Shown piece after piece: positions 27,007 to 35,514 of a stretch of 64,000 nucleotides of DNA; positions within the stretch are counted from its first letter, which is position 1, and each line of letters opens with the position of its first letter. The translations under genes were made by a program, and so were the position numbers. The notes beneath the pieces are model-generated. The model made no database searches. It was not told where the DNA came from and worked only from the letters and a program-made list of their open reading frames with translations. This stretch comes from Fibrobacterota bacterium (GTDB lineage Bacteria; Fibrobacterota; Chitinivibrionia; Chitinivibrionales; FEN-1185): NCBI GenBank assembly GCA_003165595.1, contig PLWQ01000012.1, forward strand, positions 310,015-374,014, written 5' to 3'.

Positions 27007-27948
27007 ATGAACATCGAGAAAAATCATATGAACCAAAAAGTGGTTACCGTCGTCGGCGCAACAGGCGCTCTCGGATCGAAAATCGTCAAGGCGCTCATTG
27101 ATCAAAATCATCACGTGAGGGCCATGGTACGCGCAACAAGCAATCGAACGAAACTCCGGGAACTCGGGGTAACGGATTTTGTGATTGGCGACATGATGGA
27201 CCCGCAGTCGCTGCCGGAAGCTCTTTCCAAAGATCCGAAATCCCAGGCCATTGTTGCCAGCGCCGCAGGCTACACGAGACATACCAAAGGTGATAATTCC
27301 AAAACGGATGCCCAAGGGTACCGTAATTTGATTGACGCAACAAAATCCGCCGGTATTCCCCGCTTTGTGCTCATATCAATACTGGAATGCGACAAAGCAA
27401 TAAAGGTGTCCCACTTTTACAATAAGTATCTGGCGGAAAAATATCTGCAGGAGAAGGGGCAGTTGTTTATTGCACTTCGAGCCGGTGCTTTTCTTGATCA
27501 GACCAGGGATTTCGTTCTCCCCGGGATTCAAAAAGGAGTTTTCCCCACCTTTGTTCCCGGTGTTTCGTATGGCATGATCTACACCCCCGATCTGGCGCGA
27601 TACGCCGCACTTGCCGCGACAAGTCTGCCTGAGAGTGAGCTTAATGCTTCCGTTGACGTTGGATGGGACAGACCGGCATCCGGAACCGTTGTGGCCGAGG
27701 CATTTTCGAAAGTCCTTGGCAGGAAAATTGTAGCCAAACCGGCTTTCCCTCCCTTTGTCAGCGACGTGATTTTCCCTCTTGTCGGCCTGGCTGTCGGTGG
27801 AATTAGTGATATGAATGAAATGATCAAATGGATAAAGAATGGAGATTATACGAGCAAGAACATCCAACGGCAAAGAGAACTGTTCGGTGATTTACCTACG
27901 GTCGAAGAGGCAGTCCGTAGGTATTGCAAGGACCGAAAGCTTGTTTAG
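27007..27948 (+). CDS. NmrA-like NAD(P)-binding protein (atypical SDR)
   Basis: 313 residues with the N-terminal Rossmann motif VVGATGALGSKIVKAL (GxxGxxG), a cofactor-contact region VRAMVRATSNRTKLRELGV, and a substrate lobe. The layout is that of atypical SDRs of the NmrA/NAD(P)H-binding type, which act as redox sensors or reductases; catalysis cannot be judged. No Tyr-xxx-Lys pair is obvious (FYNKYLAEKYL is near the usual place). The start could be 27007 or 27028; both have weak ribosome binding sites. It stands at the head of the oxidative-stress group. Confidence 0.85.
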   Translation: MNIEKNHMNQKVVTVVGATGALGSKIVKALIDQNHHVRAMVRATSNRTKLRELGVTDFVIGDMMDPQSLPEALSKDPKSQAIVASAAGYTRHTKGDNSKTDAQGYRNLIDATKSAGIPRFVLISILECDKAIKVSHFYNKYLAEKYLQEKGQLFIALRAGAFLDQTRDFVLPGIQKGVFPTFVPGVSYGMIYTPDLARYAALAATSLPESELNASVDVGWDRPASGTVVAEAFSKVLGRKIVAKPAFPPFVSDVIFPLVGLAVGGISDMNEMIKWIKNGDYTSKNIQRQRELFGDLPTVEEAVRRYCKDRKLV

Positions 27949-28160
27949 GTTTGTTCGTGAAAAGGGTTAATCAGGGCCTAAAGAAACAACAACAGCTAGA
28001 CATCACGTTTCCCGTTTTGGGAATTGTTTATCGATAATGAGAATTTTTGCAGCAAATTGAAACACTGGCTGGATTTAAGAAGAGGCATCAAATCGTGTAA
28101 TAACAGAATTTGTATCGATTCGTTACAGATGGCAGCAACTACTTCGACAAGGAGGATTTT

Positions 28161-28595
28161 ATGCCCATACGTAAAGGCGAGGCGGAATGGAACGGAACCC
28201 TTTCAAAGGGTAAAGGAGAAATGAAGACCGGGGCCGGAGCAATTACGGCAGCTTATTCATTTTCCTCCAGGTTCGAATCCGGCCGCGGGTCGAACCCGGA
28301 AGAATTCATCGGCGCGGCACACGCGGGCTGCTTTTCCATGGCGCTGGCAGGAACTTTGGAAAAAGCGGGCTTTATCCCGGAGAAAATAGGAACCATTGCT
28401 CATGTTGCTATAGAAAAAGAGGGCGACGGTTTCACCATAACCTCAATCGAGCTTGTTACCGAGGCGCAGGTTCCGGGTATCGGCAGCGCAATGTTTCAGG
28501 AAAAGGCGCAAGAGGCAAAGGCGGGATGTCCCGTCTCAAAGGCCCTGGCAGGCACGAAAATCAGCCTGCACGCGACGCTGCTTCCCTCTCAATAA
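28161..28595 (+). CDS. OsmC-family peroxiredoxin
   Basis: A 144-residue protein of the OsmC/Ohr superfamily, which detoxifies organic hydroperoxides with a pair of catalytic cysteines. Both are present: AHAGCFSMAL near residue 58 and EAKAGCPVSKAL near residue 125. The N-terminal MPIRKGEAEWNGTLSKGKGE is typical of the OsmC branch. AAGGAGG sits 7 bases before the ATG at 28161. The neighbours (ferritins, superoxide reductase) fit a peroxide-defence role. Confidence 0.93.
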   Translation: MPIRKGEAEWNGTLSKGKGEMKTGAGAITAAYSFSSRFESGRGSNPEEFIGAAHAGCFSMALAGTLEKAGFIPEKIGTIAHVAIEKEGDGFTITSIELVTEAQVPGIGSAMFQEKAQEAKAGCPVSKALAGTKISLHATLLPSQ

Positions 28596-28788
28596 TCTTT
28601 TCAAGGACGGCGGACTTGCCGGTGCCTCGGCACTTGAGGGGATTCGTGAACGCGACCCAAACGGGGATATCCTCCTTGACGGCGAAGAACAGCACCTGCA
28701 TGGCAAGTCCGCCGTTGACAAAGACGCTCTGGCCGGAAACAAACCGGAAGAATCGCCCGGAAAGAGGATTTCCATACCAACCAAAATG
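28561..28788 (-). pseudogene. possible tail fragment of a short-chain dehydrogenase
   Basis: A reverse open frame of 76 codons without a start, closed upstream by a stop. It contains RFFRFVSGQSVFVNGGLAMQ, which matches the SDR C-terminal signature '(F/Y)VTGQ-x-(I/V)-x-VDGG'. The following residues do not match SDRs and run into the antisense of the osmC 3' end. Probably a decayed gene end; chance cannot be excluded. Confidence 0.3.
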
Positions 28789-28835
28789 TCACCGTGAAAC
28801 GCGGTACACAAGAAATTGCGGTACGCGCTTTCGCG

Positions 28836-29327
28836 TCAATATTCTTCCCGATGGTTCCATTCGGCATTTTCGAGCCATTCACCGGGATGCCGCTGAAATT
28901 CCATCAATTGGTTGATTAGCTTGATATGCGCATGCTCTTGGTGGATGATGAGTTTCAATACCGTCTTCTGCTCTTCATCATCAATCCTGCCGCTGATCTC
29001 GTTATAAAATGAAATACTTTTTTCCTCGAGGACAAGCGCTTTTTTATAAGCATCACCATGGTTAATTGCCGGCACACCATCGGTTTTGAAATGGACCGAA
29101 ATAGTGCGGAAAACCTGATCGGCCTTACCCAAGAGGCCGGTATCATCGATGTCCGGAGCAACCACGTTCTTCTTCCACGCTTCGAAAATTTCGCAATGGC
29201 GCTTTTCTTCGCGGGCAAAAAAACCGAAGATGCCGGCTATGCCCCTGTCTGCGGTCTTTTCGGAAAGGTCTGTATAGAATCGCATCCCTTCCGATTCAAT
29301 GTTCACTGCCTGGTCCAGCATATTCAT
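28836..29327 (-). CDS. rubrerythrin-type ferritin-like protein
   Basis: 163 residues, all helical, with the diiron ligands of the rubrerythrin/ferritin superfamily. These are Glu in NIESEGMRFY, ExxH in REEKRHCEIFE, Glu in LEEKSISFYNEI, and a final helix with IIHQEHAHIKL. There is no C-terminal rubredoxin domain, so it resembles the short 'ferritin family' proteins next to rubrerythrin. AGGAG lies 8 bases upstream of the ATG. A decayed copy of its C-terminal 25 codons exists at 30683-30765. Role: peroxide reduction or iron handling. Confidence 0.88.
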   Translation of the reverse strand: MNMLDQAVNIESEGMRFYTDLSEKTADRGIAGIFGFFAREEKRHCEIFEAWKKNVVAPDIDDTGLLGKADQVFRTISVHFKTDGVPAINHGDAYKKALVLEEKSISFYNEISGRIDDEEQKTVLKLIIHQEHAHIKLINQLMEFQRHPGEWLENAEWNHREEY

Positions 29328-29439
29328 AAGGTGATCTCCTTCTATTTAAAAAATCCCACGCAGGACTTCCCGCCCCGCACCTTTTTCCTGAGGCCATAAA
29401 ATGCGGTTACTGCTTTCCCCCTCCCTGTACCTTTTGAGC

Positions 29440-29913
29440 TTAGGAAAGCAACAGCCCGGGCCATTCCTGATTAATCTGTTCGCTTTTTGCAGGGGCGGAG
29501 TCCTCGGTATGCGCCACTTCGTTATCGGGATACATGATGCAATATATTTTTATACTTGCAGCTTCTTCCGGTTCCAGAAAAGATTTGAGCTTCTGCCTTA
29601 GTTTTTCCACCAGCCTTGTTTTATTCGCCTCGTAGAATTCCGGGCATATAATTCCCACCAAAGAGCCAAAAAGATACCATCCCTTCATGTCAATTTCCCT
29701 TGTTGACGAGTTGAGGGCAAAAGCCAGGTTTTGCAGCACAGCAGGCTTTTCTTTACTTCCCTCCCCGAGCAATCTCCCAACGTCAAGCAAGATAAGCATA
29801 AAGGGGCGACCAAACCTTTCGGTTCTTTTTCGCTCGTTGATCAGCATGTTCTGGAAATGGTCCTCCGGACAAAACAGATCCTTTTCCAGTGTATCGACTT
29901 CCGCGATATTCAT
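29440..29913 (-). CDS. degenerate nucleotide-cyclase-like domain protein (paralogue A)
   Basis: 157 residues. The core (INERKRTERFGRPFMLILLD, LNSSTREIDMKGWY, SLVGIICPE, a helix LVEKLRQKL, then IKIYCIMYPD) resembles the GGDEF/cyclase fold with a beta-strand 'FxLxLxDxG', but there is no GGDEF or other catalytic motif. The same degenerate domain, as I recall, precedes some sugar-transferase genes. About 40 percent identical by eye to the product at 32507-32980. The ATG at 29913 follows AAAGGGATG. The frame is open 78 codons upstream but that part has no protein character. Function unknown. Confidence 0.7.
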   Translation of the reverse strand: MNIAEVDTLEKDLFCPEDHFQNMLINERKRTERFGRPFMLILLDVGRLLGEGSKEKPAVLQNLAFALNSSTREIDMKGWYLFGSLVGIICPEFYEANKTRLVEKLRQKLKSFLEPEEAASIKIYCIMYPDNEVAHTEDSAPAKSEQINQEWPGLLLS

Positions 29914-30292
29914 TATTACATCCCTTTCCCGACTGATGAACCCGAATTTGGCTCCTCGCAAATCTCCACGAATCGGCTTGTTCACATTCGCTCTCTCATG
30001 ACGAATAATAAAAAAGCAATATGCGTGCCGTTGAGCGCTCCTCCATTTATCAAAGAAAAGCTGTGTAAAGATGATGATGAGGCAGTTCATTCCAATCGGA
30101 GTGAAATCTTGAGAATAAATTCCATTTCTGAAAAAAGAATTTCTCATGAATGAAAATAGCTATAGTAGAAACAATCCGGTCCGGGAAGACACTCTTGAGG
30201 ATGGAACGGGTGGCCGCCAGGCTCGAAAAAGGAGGCGACTTTGACCCGGGAGTACGGCGTTACCCGATTAGAGACACGTGCGCGACATCTCG

Positions 30293-30634
30293 CTAAAAAC
30301 GGGGCTGCTCCATTTTGTCAATTTTCGCGGCAAGGATAAAGTCGTTGATCGACAAGCCGCCAATTGCATGCGTGGAGAGTTCCACCACAACTCTCTTGTA
30401 AAAGATGTGCATATCGGGGTGATGATTCTCCTCGTCTGCCATCGCGCCCACCCGGGAGACATACGCGATGCCCTCGAGGTATTTCTTGAATTTCATCTCC
30501 TTTCTAATCATGTGCGTCCCCGTCCGCACGAGCTCCCACCCGACAAGATTCTTGAAGTGCGTATCTTCGTCGACCTCAGTCATGGGCGGCGTGCCGTTCT
30601 TACATGGAAGGCAATGCCGCTGGTAAAGGTCCAT
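30293..30634 (-). CDS. pterin-4a-carbinolamine dehydratase
   Basis: A 113-residue PCD/DCoH-type enzyme, which dehydrates 4a-hydroxytetrahydropterin during aromatic amino acid hydroxylation. The signature is clear: FKKYLEGIAYVSRVGAMADE, then the ENHHPD catalytic motif, then VVVELSTHAIGGLSINDF. The start at 30634 (MDLYQRHC) follows AAGGAG by 9 bases. A Cys pair (CLPC) in the N-terminal leader is typical of bacterial members. No pterin-dependent hydroxylase is nearby, so its substrate or partner is elsewhere. Confidence 0.93.
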   Translation of the reverse strand: MDLYQRHCLPCKNGTPPMTEVDEDTHFKNLVGWELVRTGTHMIRKEMKFKKYLEGIAYVSRVGAMADEENHHPDMHIFYKRVVVELSTHAIGGLSINDFILAAKIDKMEQPRF

Positions 30635-30682
30635 GATGACGCTCCTTGGTTTCTGGTGAAAACCCGTTTGGCCGTATGCCGG

Positions 30683-30765
30683 TCCATACGCGTCCTGGTG
30701 ATTCCGTTCGGCATTCTCCATCATTCGTGCGGGTGCCGCTGGAATTTCATTGTCCGATTAATACG
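30683..30765 (-). pseudogene. frameshifted ferritin C-terminal remnant
   Basis: The reverse strand reads INRTMKFQRHPHE, then a stop and frame change, then MENAERNHQDAYG. It aligns base by base with the last 25 codons of the ferritin-like gene at 28836-29327 (INQLMEFQRHPGEW, LENAEWNHREEY). It is the relic of a second copy that has lost everything upstream. Confidence 0.6.
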
Positions 30766-30869
30766 TTGGGTAATGGCGGAACTGCGCCCGTGGGCGCGAC
30801 CCCGCCATCCATACTTTAGCACTCGTAACGCGTGGCAAGACGGAGCGGTTCCGGCGCTCCGCCCAGGAC

Positions 30870-31433
30870 TCATGCCATGGCCATCTCGGCCTGCCAATAG
30901 TCGTGAACAGTGCAGAATTCAACCATCCGTACTTTCGATCCCACTGCATTGGTATAGTAACTCACCGCAGGATACTGCTTGAGGTTGGGGAAAAAACGGG
31001 TGACAAACTTGTCATCAATGTAGAAATCGATGAACTTGATATGGTGCGCCTCTTCCATGGGGTGCATGTGCTTCCCCACCCGGACGCTTACCTCTTTGCA
31101 GGCAATTTCCGGGACCAGGCCGGATTCCTTCTTGATTGAAATGACCGGGTCGTGGCTGGGACTTACCTCGGGGAATTTCTTCATGGCGTCGGCGAACAAC
31201 GTATTCTTCTCGGTAAACTTTTCCTTGGGGGCGTGGCATATCGGACAGTTCTCCGGCGCTGCACCGAATTCCACGTGCCCGCACACGCCACACACGTAGA
31301 TATCCGGCATCGCCATTTTCATCTCGCTTTTCGCCGAGACTTTAAACATCGGGCCTGCCGCCATGACCGTTGCGGCCACAGCCGCAGCACTCAAAAACTC
31401 CCTGCGGCTCACACAATTCTTTTCCTGGTCCAT
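30870..31433 (-). CDS. Tat-exported superoxide reductase with rubredoxin-like module
   Basis: 187 residues. A twin-arginine signal (SRREFL at 9-14 plus a hydrophobic stretch) directs folded export. A rubredoxin-like knuckle follows, of the short rubrerythrin type (Cys48-xx-Cys51, Cys63-xx-Cys66), then a superoxide reductase domain. The Fe(His)4Cys ligands are visible: HMHPM (His122/124), HHI (His130/131), and FCTVH (Cys174, His177). It reduces superoxide to peroxide without releasing oxygen; the rubredoxin module would deliver electrons. This domain pair differs from classic desulfoferrodoxin, which has a desulforedoxin domain instead. Export puts the activity in the periplasm. Confidence 0.92.
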   Translation of the reverse strand: MDQEKNCVSRREFLSAAAVAATVMAAGPMFKVSAKSEMKMAMPDIYVCGVCGHVEFGAAPENCPICHAPKEKFTEKNTLFADAMKKFPEVSPSHDPVISIKKESGLVPEIACKEVSVRVGKHMHPMEEAHHIKFIDFYIDDKFVTRFFPNLKQYPAVSYYTNAVGSKVRMVEFCTVHDYWQAEMAMA

Positions 31434-31997
31434 GATCCCTCCTTTGGGGTTGTGAAGAGGACTGACGGATAGTGCTGATTAATTGGAAACGGGGCACGAC
31501 AGAACGCTGCGCCCGATAATAAGGGCAATTCTTGTGCCATGCATGAATTCACGGCACACTTCCTGCCGGCCCACCCGCGACAGCACGAGGAGGCCGGAAA
31601 TGATGTTGAACGGTCCTATTGACTTGGCGGTAATTGCTGGAGTGTCAAAGACAACAAGCTGTTTTTCTTGTGAGGAAATAACCGGACCTTGGTTTCCCGT
31701 TTCTGCAAATTCCTTTTTCCGAATTCTAAGAACTATCAGGACCGCTATGGGGTGTGTTCGGAGTCCAACAACCAAACCTTCAGTGGATCTTTTGGCGCAG
31801 GGTTCTCCTGTTGGTTCCCGATTGGCACAGTTATTGCAAAATCTGAAACTCACATTCTCCTGTTTGAGTCCATGGGCAACAGGGTGGCAATAGTCATGGT
31901 GTTGACGCTACAAAGTGAACGTGGCGAAGGTTAGAAATTTCTTTTTTGTCCCAAAAACAACTGCAAACGCTCACACTGTCACAACAAGGAGGTCGCA
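31434..31997. other. interval without a supported gene
   Basis: Both strands carry open frames of about 125-135 codons (around 31480-31890), antisense to each other. Neither has a ribosome binding site or a family pattern. I treat the interval as intergenic or decayed. It must carry the bacterioferritin promoter. Confidence 0.4.
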
Positions 31998-32468
31998 ATG
32001 AAAGGAAATGTCAAGCTTATCGAAGTCCTTAATTCGCTGTTGGCCGACGAACTCACCGCCGTCAACCAGTATATGGTGCATGCGGAGATTTCCGAACAAT
32101 GGGGATATGCCCGGCTCCACGGCCATTTTCAAAAGCGCGCCATTGACGAAATGAAGCATGCCGAAAAGCTTATCGGCCGCGTCATTTTTCTGGAAGGCAG
32201 GCCCGTGGTTTCCGAATACCGGAAAATCAACATCGGCGCGGAGGTTCCGGAGCAGCTCGAAAACGACCACAAGTCCGAGGCGACGGCCATAAAGGCATAT
32301 AACGACGCCATAAAGTTCGCCGGCGACGTGGCGGATTTCGCCACGCGGGAGGTGCTCGAATCAATTCTGAAGGACGAAGACCACCACATCGACGGCATCG
32401 AAGAGCTGCAGGACCAGATCAAACAAATCGGGTTGCCGATTTTCTTGTCGTCACAAATAAAGGAATAG
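31998..32468 (+). CDS. bfr: bacterioferritin
   Basis: A 156-residue heme-binding ferritin that stores iron as a 24-mer. Start MKGNVKLIEVLNSLLADELT is close to the E. coli protein. Ferroxidase ligands are present: Glu in LLADELTAVNQY, the ExxH pair in AIDEMKHAEK, Glu in HKSEATAI, and DEDHHID. The heme-ligand methionine (IDEMKHA, Met52 in E. coli numbering) is kept. AAGGAGG lies 7 bases before the ATG. It is separately transcribed from the - strand redox genes upstream. Confidence 0.96.
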   Translation: MKGNVKLIEVLNSLLADELTAVNQYMVHAEISEQWGYARLHGHFQKRAIDEMKHAEKLIGRVIFLEGRPVVSEYRKINIGAEVPEQLENDHKSEATAIKAYNDAIKFAGDVADFATREVLESILKDEDHHIDGIEELQDQIKQIGLPIFLSSQIKE

Positions 32469-32506
32469 GGTTTGATGTCGCTTCACCGGCCTTGTCTGTT
32501 CGTCTG

Positions 32507-32980
32507 CTATGAAAAGAACACGCCCTTTCTCTCCGGCCGGAGCTCTCTGATCACCTGCGCAGGAGACGCGCCGGCCAATCTATTTTCGAGATCCGGATAA
32601 TGAAGAACAAACATCTTTATCTTCTTTGCCTCGTCCGGAGAAAAAGCCGATTTCAATTTGCCTTTGATCTTGTCGACAACCGAAGCACTGTCGCCCTTGC
32701 GCACGTCGGTGCAAAGCACGCCGATCAGCGAATCTTTTCGGTACCATCCCTTTACATCAATGTCGCGCGTTGACGAATTGAGAGCATGGGATAGACTGTC
32801 AAGGAGGATTTCCTGCGGCCTGCCGCTGTCCCGCAGCAGTGGACCGACATCCAGAAATACCAGGAGAAAGGACCTCCCCGATCGCTCGGTTTTTTTTCTT
32901 TCAAGAATAATCATTCGCTGAAAGAACTCTTCGGAGTTCAAAATGTTCGACTCGATTAAGCTGTCTGCGACTGAATTCAT
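32507..32980 (-). CDS. degenerate nucleotide-cyclase-like domain protein (paralogue B)
   Basis: 157 residues, paralogous to 29440-29913 over the full length: ILERKKTERSGRSFLLVFLD, LNSSTRDIDVKGWYRKDSL, IGVLCTD, a helix IKGKLKSAF, then IKMFVLHYPD. No GGDEF, EAL or catalytic signature. The ATG at 32980 follows GGAG by 8 bases. It converges on bfr. Co-location of two copies with oxidative-stress genes hints at a shared regulatory role, but this is inference. Confidence 0.7.
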   Translation of the reverse strand: MNSVADSLIESNILNSEEFFQRMIILERKKTERSGRSFLLVFLDVGPLLRDSGRPQEILLDSLSHALNSSTRDIDVKGWYRKDSLIGVLCTDVRKGDSASVVDKIKGKLKSAFSPDEAKKIKMFVLHYPDLENRLAGASPAQVIRELRPERKGVFFS

Positions 32981-33263
32981 TGGATCCGCTCCTTTCCGGT
33001 AAACCCCTACCTCCGCGTTTCCAAACGATACCGCGGACTCTCCATCATGCCAGAGTGAAAGTGCAAAAAGTGAGCCAACGGCACACAGCCACGGCCACAG
33101 GTCGTGGTCCACGTCGGAAAGGGCAAAAGACATTAAGAAACGCAAGCGCCTTTGCCAACAAGAAAAAAGGTCCCTTGCCGCTTCGGGCAAAAGACCAATC
33201 CTGCATGTCCAGGCAAAAAGACCAAAGTAACTCTCCGGAGTTACACGCGCGCCGCCACGCCCA

Positions 33264-33536
33264 TCACTTCTTCTTGCGTTTGCCTATCAGACGGTAGGTC
33301 TGAGAAAGCGAAAGCCCGAATTTCTTCGCAATCTCGCTCCCCGTCTTCCCGGTCTTGTACAGCGCCGACATCTTCTTGTTCCGGTCCGGATTGAGCTCCC
33401 ATCGAGAGTCTATGCCGTATTTCTTTCTCCATTGATGCACCGCTTGACGGGTGATACCGAGCTTCTTGCCGATTGCCTCGTCGGTTTCAAGCTTCTTCTG
33501 CAACTTGAGCAGCTCGACTTTGGTGATTCTGGCCAT
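33264..33536 (-). CDS. small tandem helix-turn-helix DNA-binding protein
   Basis: A 90-residue basic protein with two helix-turn-helix patterns: IGKKLGITRQAVHQWRKKYG (about 22-41) and IAKKFGLSLSQTYRLIGK (about 68-85). The C-terminus is Lys/Arg-rich. GGAGG lies 9 bases before the ATG. It looks like the DNA-binding part of a transposase or a small regulator; no catalytic domain is attached. It sits 430 bases before the tRNA-Ser that bounds the island, so a link to mobile DNA is possible but unproven. Confidence 0.7.
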   Translation of the reverse strand: MARITKVELLKLQKKLETDEAIGKKLGITRQAVHQWRKKYGIDSRWELNPDRNKKMSALYKTGKTGSEIAKKFGLSLSQTYRLIGKRKKK

Positions 33537-33965
33537 TCAAACACCTCCGTTGATTGTGAAGTTTCACCAGGTGGCATTGAAGGATCTCGCAGCGGACCTT
33601 CGGGAACCGCGATTACAACCGGAGGTACGCCCCGGTGAGCAGCCTGCAATGCGCTCGCTGTGGTATTCAAAATACAAAAAGGAAAGGCTCGTGTCATAAT
33701 TTACACGCAGGCGATAGGACGGCTTCCGCCGCCAATCCGCCACCCGCAGGCAAGGCGGGCTTGGCAGAAATCGGGTAGCGTGACACGGCAGCACGCCCGA
33801 AAAATCTTCACCTTTGTTTACATCAGCGGTGGTACAAGCTATTTTTGTACTCGATCTTTTTGCACGATGCAGCCTATTTCCGGAAAGAAAACGGCGGTGG
33901 CGCGTGTCGGACAATGTCGGCAGCCCCACCCTTGCACGCATGGAATACGAAATGCCGGACTATAT
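33537..33965. other. interval without a supported gene
   Basis: Between the HTH gene and tRNA-Ser no open frame with a start, ribosome binding site or family pattern is seen. No clear promoter for the tRNA could be identified by eye. Confidence 0.4.
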
Positions 33966-34053
33966 GGAGAGGTGACCGAGCGGCCGAAGGTGCACGCCTG
34001 GAAAGCGTGTGTGCAGCAATGCACCCTGGGTTCGAATCCCAGCCTCTCCGCCA
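33966..34053 (+). tRNA. tRNA-Ser (GGA)
   Basis: 88 bases including an encoded CCA. Acceptor GGAGAGG pairs with CCTCTCC, the loop CTGGAAA gives anticodon GGA, a long variable arm typical of class II tRNAs is present (GTGTGCAGCAATGCAC), and the T loop is TTCGAAT. Its last 20 bases plus one are repeated at 49895-49915. Confidence 0.96.
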
Positions 34054-34054
34054 C
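34034..34054 (+). repeat. attachment-site-like repeat, left copy
   Basis: The 21 bases from GAATCCCAGCCTC to CCGCCAC form the 3' end of tRNA-Ser and are identical to 49895-49915 in the same orientation. This is the usual place for tyrosine-recombinase integration. Confidence 0.7.
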
Positions 34055-34061
34055 TGTGCGG

Positions 34062-34099
34062 AAGGGGTTTCTTGCCAAATAGGCAAGGAACCCTTTTTT
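34062..34099 (+). terminator. rho-independent terminator after tRNA-Ser
   Basis: AAGGGGTTTCTTGCC pairs with GGCAAGGAACCCTT around a 5-base loop, followed by six Ts. It starts 8 bases after the CCA. Confidence 0.85.
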
Positions 34100-34361
34100 G
34101 TTTGATGGGGCCTTTCACTCCTCCGGCGGACACGTCTACAAGTCTTCGCCACAGCCCCGTTGATCCGAACAATTTTCCGTGGATCTTCTACCGGGTATCG
34201 GGGCCGATGGGCCGGCATTTTCTGGTAAGCGAGAATGATTTTGTTTCGGCGTGCGATTGTTCTATTTTCTTTGTCCGGTTTTCAAAAGCTTAATGAATTG
34301 AAGATATGCCTCGATTATTGCGAAATCCAGCAGGATAGCGTGTCTTGGACAAGGTAAGCCT

Positions 34362-35399
34362 ATGAACATTTTGTCTCAAATAAACATGACGTTTGTCGAA
34401 ATAGCAAGCATTTGTCTATTCATTTGTTTCCCTGTCTTTTCCTCTAATAAACTCAATCCGGCAGTAAACCACCCTTTTGAACCGAACATCCTTTCATCCA
34501 AAAACTACAGTGAAATCTTTACCTTGACCGCCGTCTATGATGACCAAACGTTCATCCAGACACAGATGATCATTACAAATATCGGGCTCGGCGACAACAA
34601 CGCTGCTTGCGAAATGCTCGTATTGCATCCGGGAACAACATCGTACAGAACAAGCAAGAGATTTCAAAAGCCCTGCTGGAAGTATTCAGAAGTTCCTTTC
34701 CCGACTCTGGCAATCGGCACATGCCTTTTGGCCCAGCAGGGAGAATTAACGAAATGTGTCGTGGCAATCGACAGTTCCATGGAGGAAATTTCCGTTGACC
34801 GGTCACCAAAGACCATAAAACTTCTAGACACAATCTTTGACAGTAGTACTTCGAAGAAATTCTACACCAATGAAGTGCTTATCCCTTGGACAAAACTTCG
34901 AACAACCCTACGGATTCCCGGATGTTCCAAGAAGCAGTTGACGGGATATGGCATGCTGGAACATTCACGAACTACCGGATATCCAAAGGATTTTTCTCAC
35001 AGCTATATTTCGTTCTACGGAAGCCAGGCAGGAAATCAGTTCGTAGCAAATTTGCACTTTCCCAATAACTCTGAATCAGGCGCTGTCGGATGGATCTGGG
35101 ATGGTCGGGATCATTTGCCCACACCTGTTGAGGGTGCACAAATGCTGGAGAATGCGCCTGCTTTCTCTTCAAAGGATCACTGCCTCCCTCATATTTTCAA
35201 ACCGCACTCTTCATTTTCTATTTCTGGAAGACAAGGCCTGTTCCGGCTTACCTTCATGGACGAATTGGGACCTATTCTCGGCAATATCGTCAGAGTTTTC
35301 GCCGGAAACCAGGTAACCTCTTTTTTTACGGCCTTGGCACAGGTTGCCCCCGGCCAGCCACCCATTGAAGGAATTCTGGTAATTACCGATTTCAAGTAG
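34362..35399 (+). CDS. secreted CrtC/AttH-like lipocalin protein (tentative)
   Basis: 345 residues with an N-terminal hydrophobic segment consistent with a signal peptide (TFVEIASICLFICFPVFS). Alternating strand patterns and the block YGMLEHSRTTGYPKDFS, SYISFYGSQAG, LHFPNNSESGAVGWIWDG resemble the double-lipocalin fold of the carotenoid-hydratase/AttH/Svf1 group. Substrate unknown, assignment tentative. No strong ribosome binding site is seen before the ATG at 34362. Base composition looks more AT-rich than the core genes, in keeping with acquired DNA. Confidence 0.65.
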   Translation: MNILSQINMTFVEIASICLFICFPVFSSNKLNPAVNHPFEPNILSSKNYSEIFTLTAVYDDQTFIQTQMIITNIGLGDNNAACEMLVLHPGTTSYRTSKRFQKPCWKYSEVPFPTLAIGTCLLAQQGELTKCVVAIDSSMEEISVDRSPKTIKLLDTIFDSSTSKKFYTNEVLIPWTKLRTTLRIPGCSKKQLTGYGMLEHSRTTGYPKDFSHSYISFYGSQAGNQFVANLHFPNNSESGAVGWIWDGRDHLPTPVEGAQMLENAPAFSSKDHCLPHIFKPHSSFSISGRQGLFRLTFMDELGPILGNIVRVFAGNQVTSFFTALAQVAPGQPPIEGILVITDFK

Positions 35400-35514
35400 A
35401 GATTCATTCTCTTCTTTTTAACTCCTTTGCCAAAGCCATCACTCCGTGACGCCCTGTTGAGTTCTACAATTCCCATGAATATAATTTATTAGGCCTCGTT
35501 TTTCCGGGCTTCTC

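Noticed and set aside
30150-30296. 48-codon frame with a P-loop-like SGKT (IAIVETIRSGKTLLRM)
   Set aside because: The glycine of a Walker A is replaced by Glu, there is no good ribosome binding site, and the frame ends at once. Too weak to call a gene or relic.
31479-31893. Overlapping frames on both strands after the superoxide reductase
   Set aside because: No ribosome binding site, no recognisable motif, and each is the antisense of the other.
33264-33536. HTH protein considered as the island integrase or excisionase
   Set aside because: It lies outside the repeat-bounded segment and lacks any recombinase catalytic residues.
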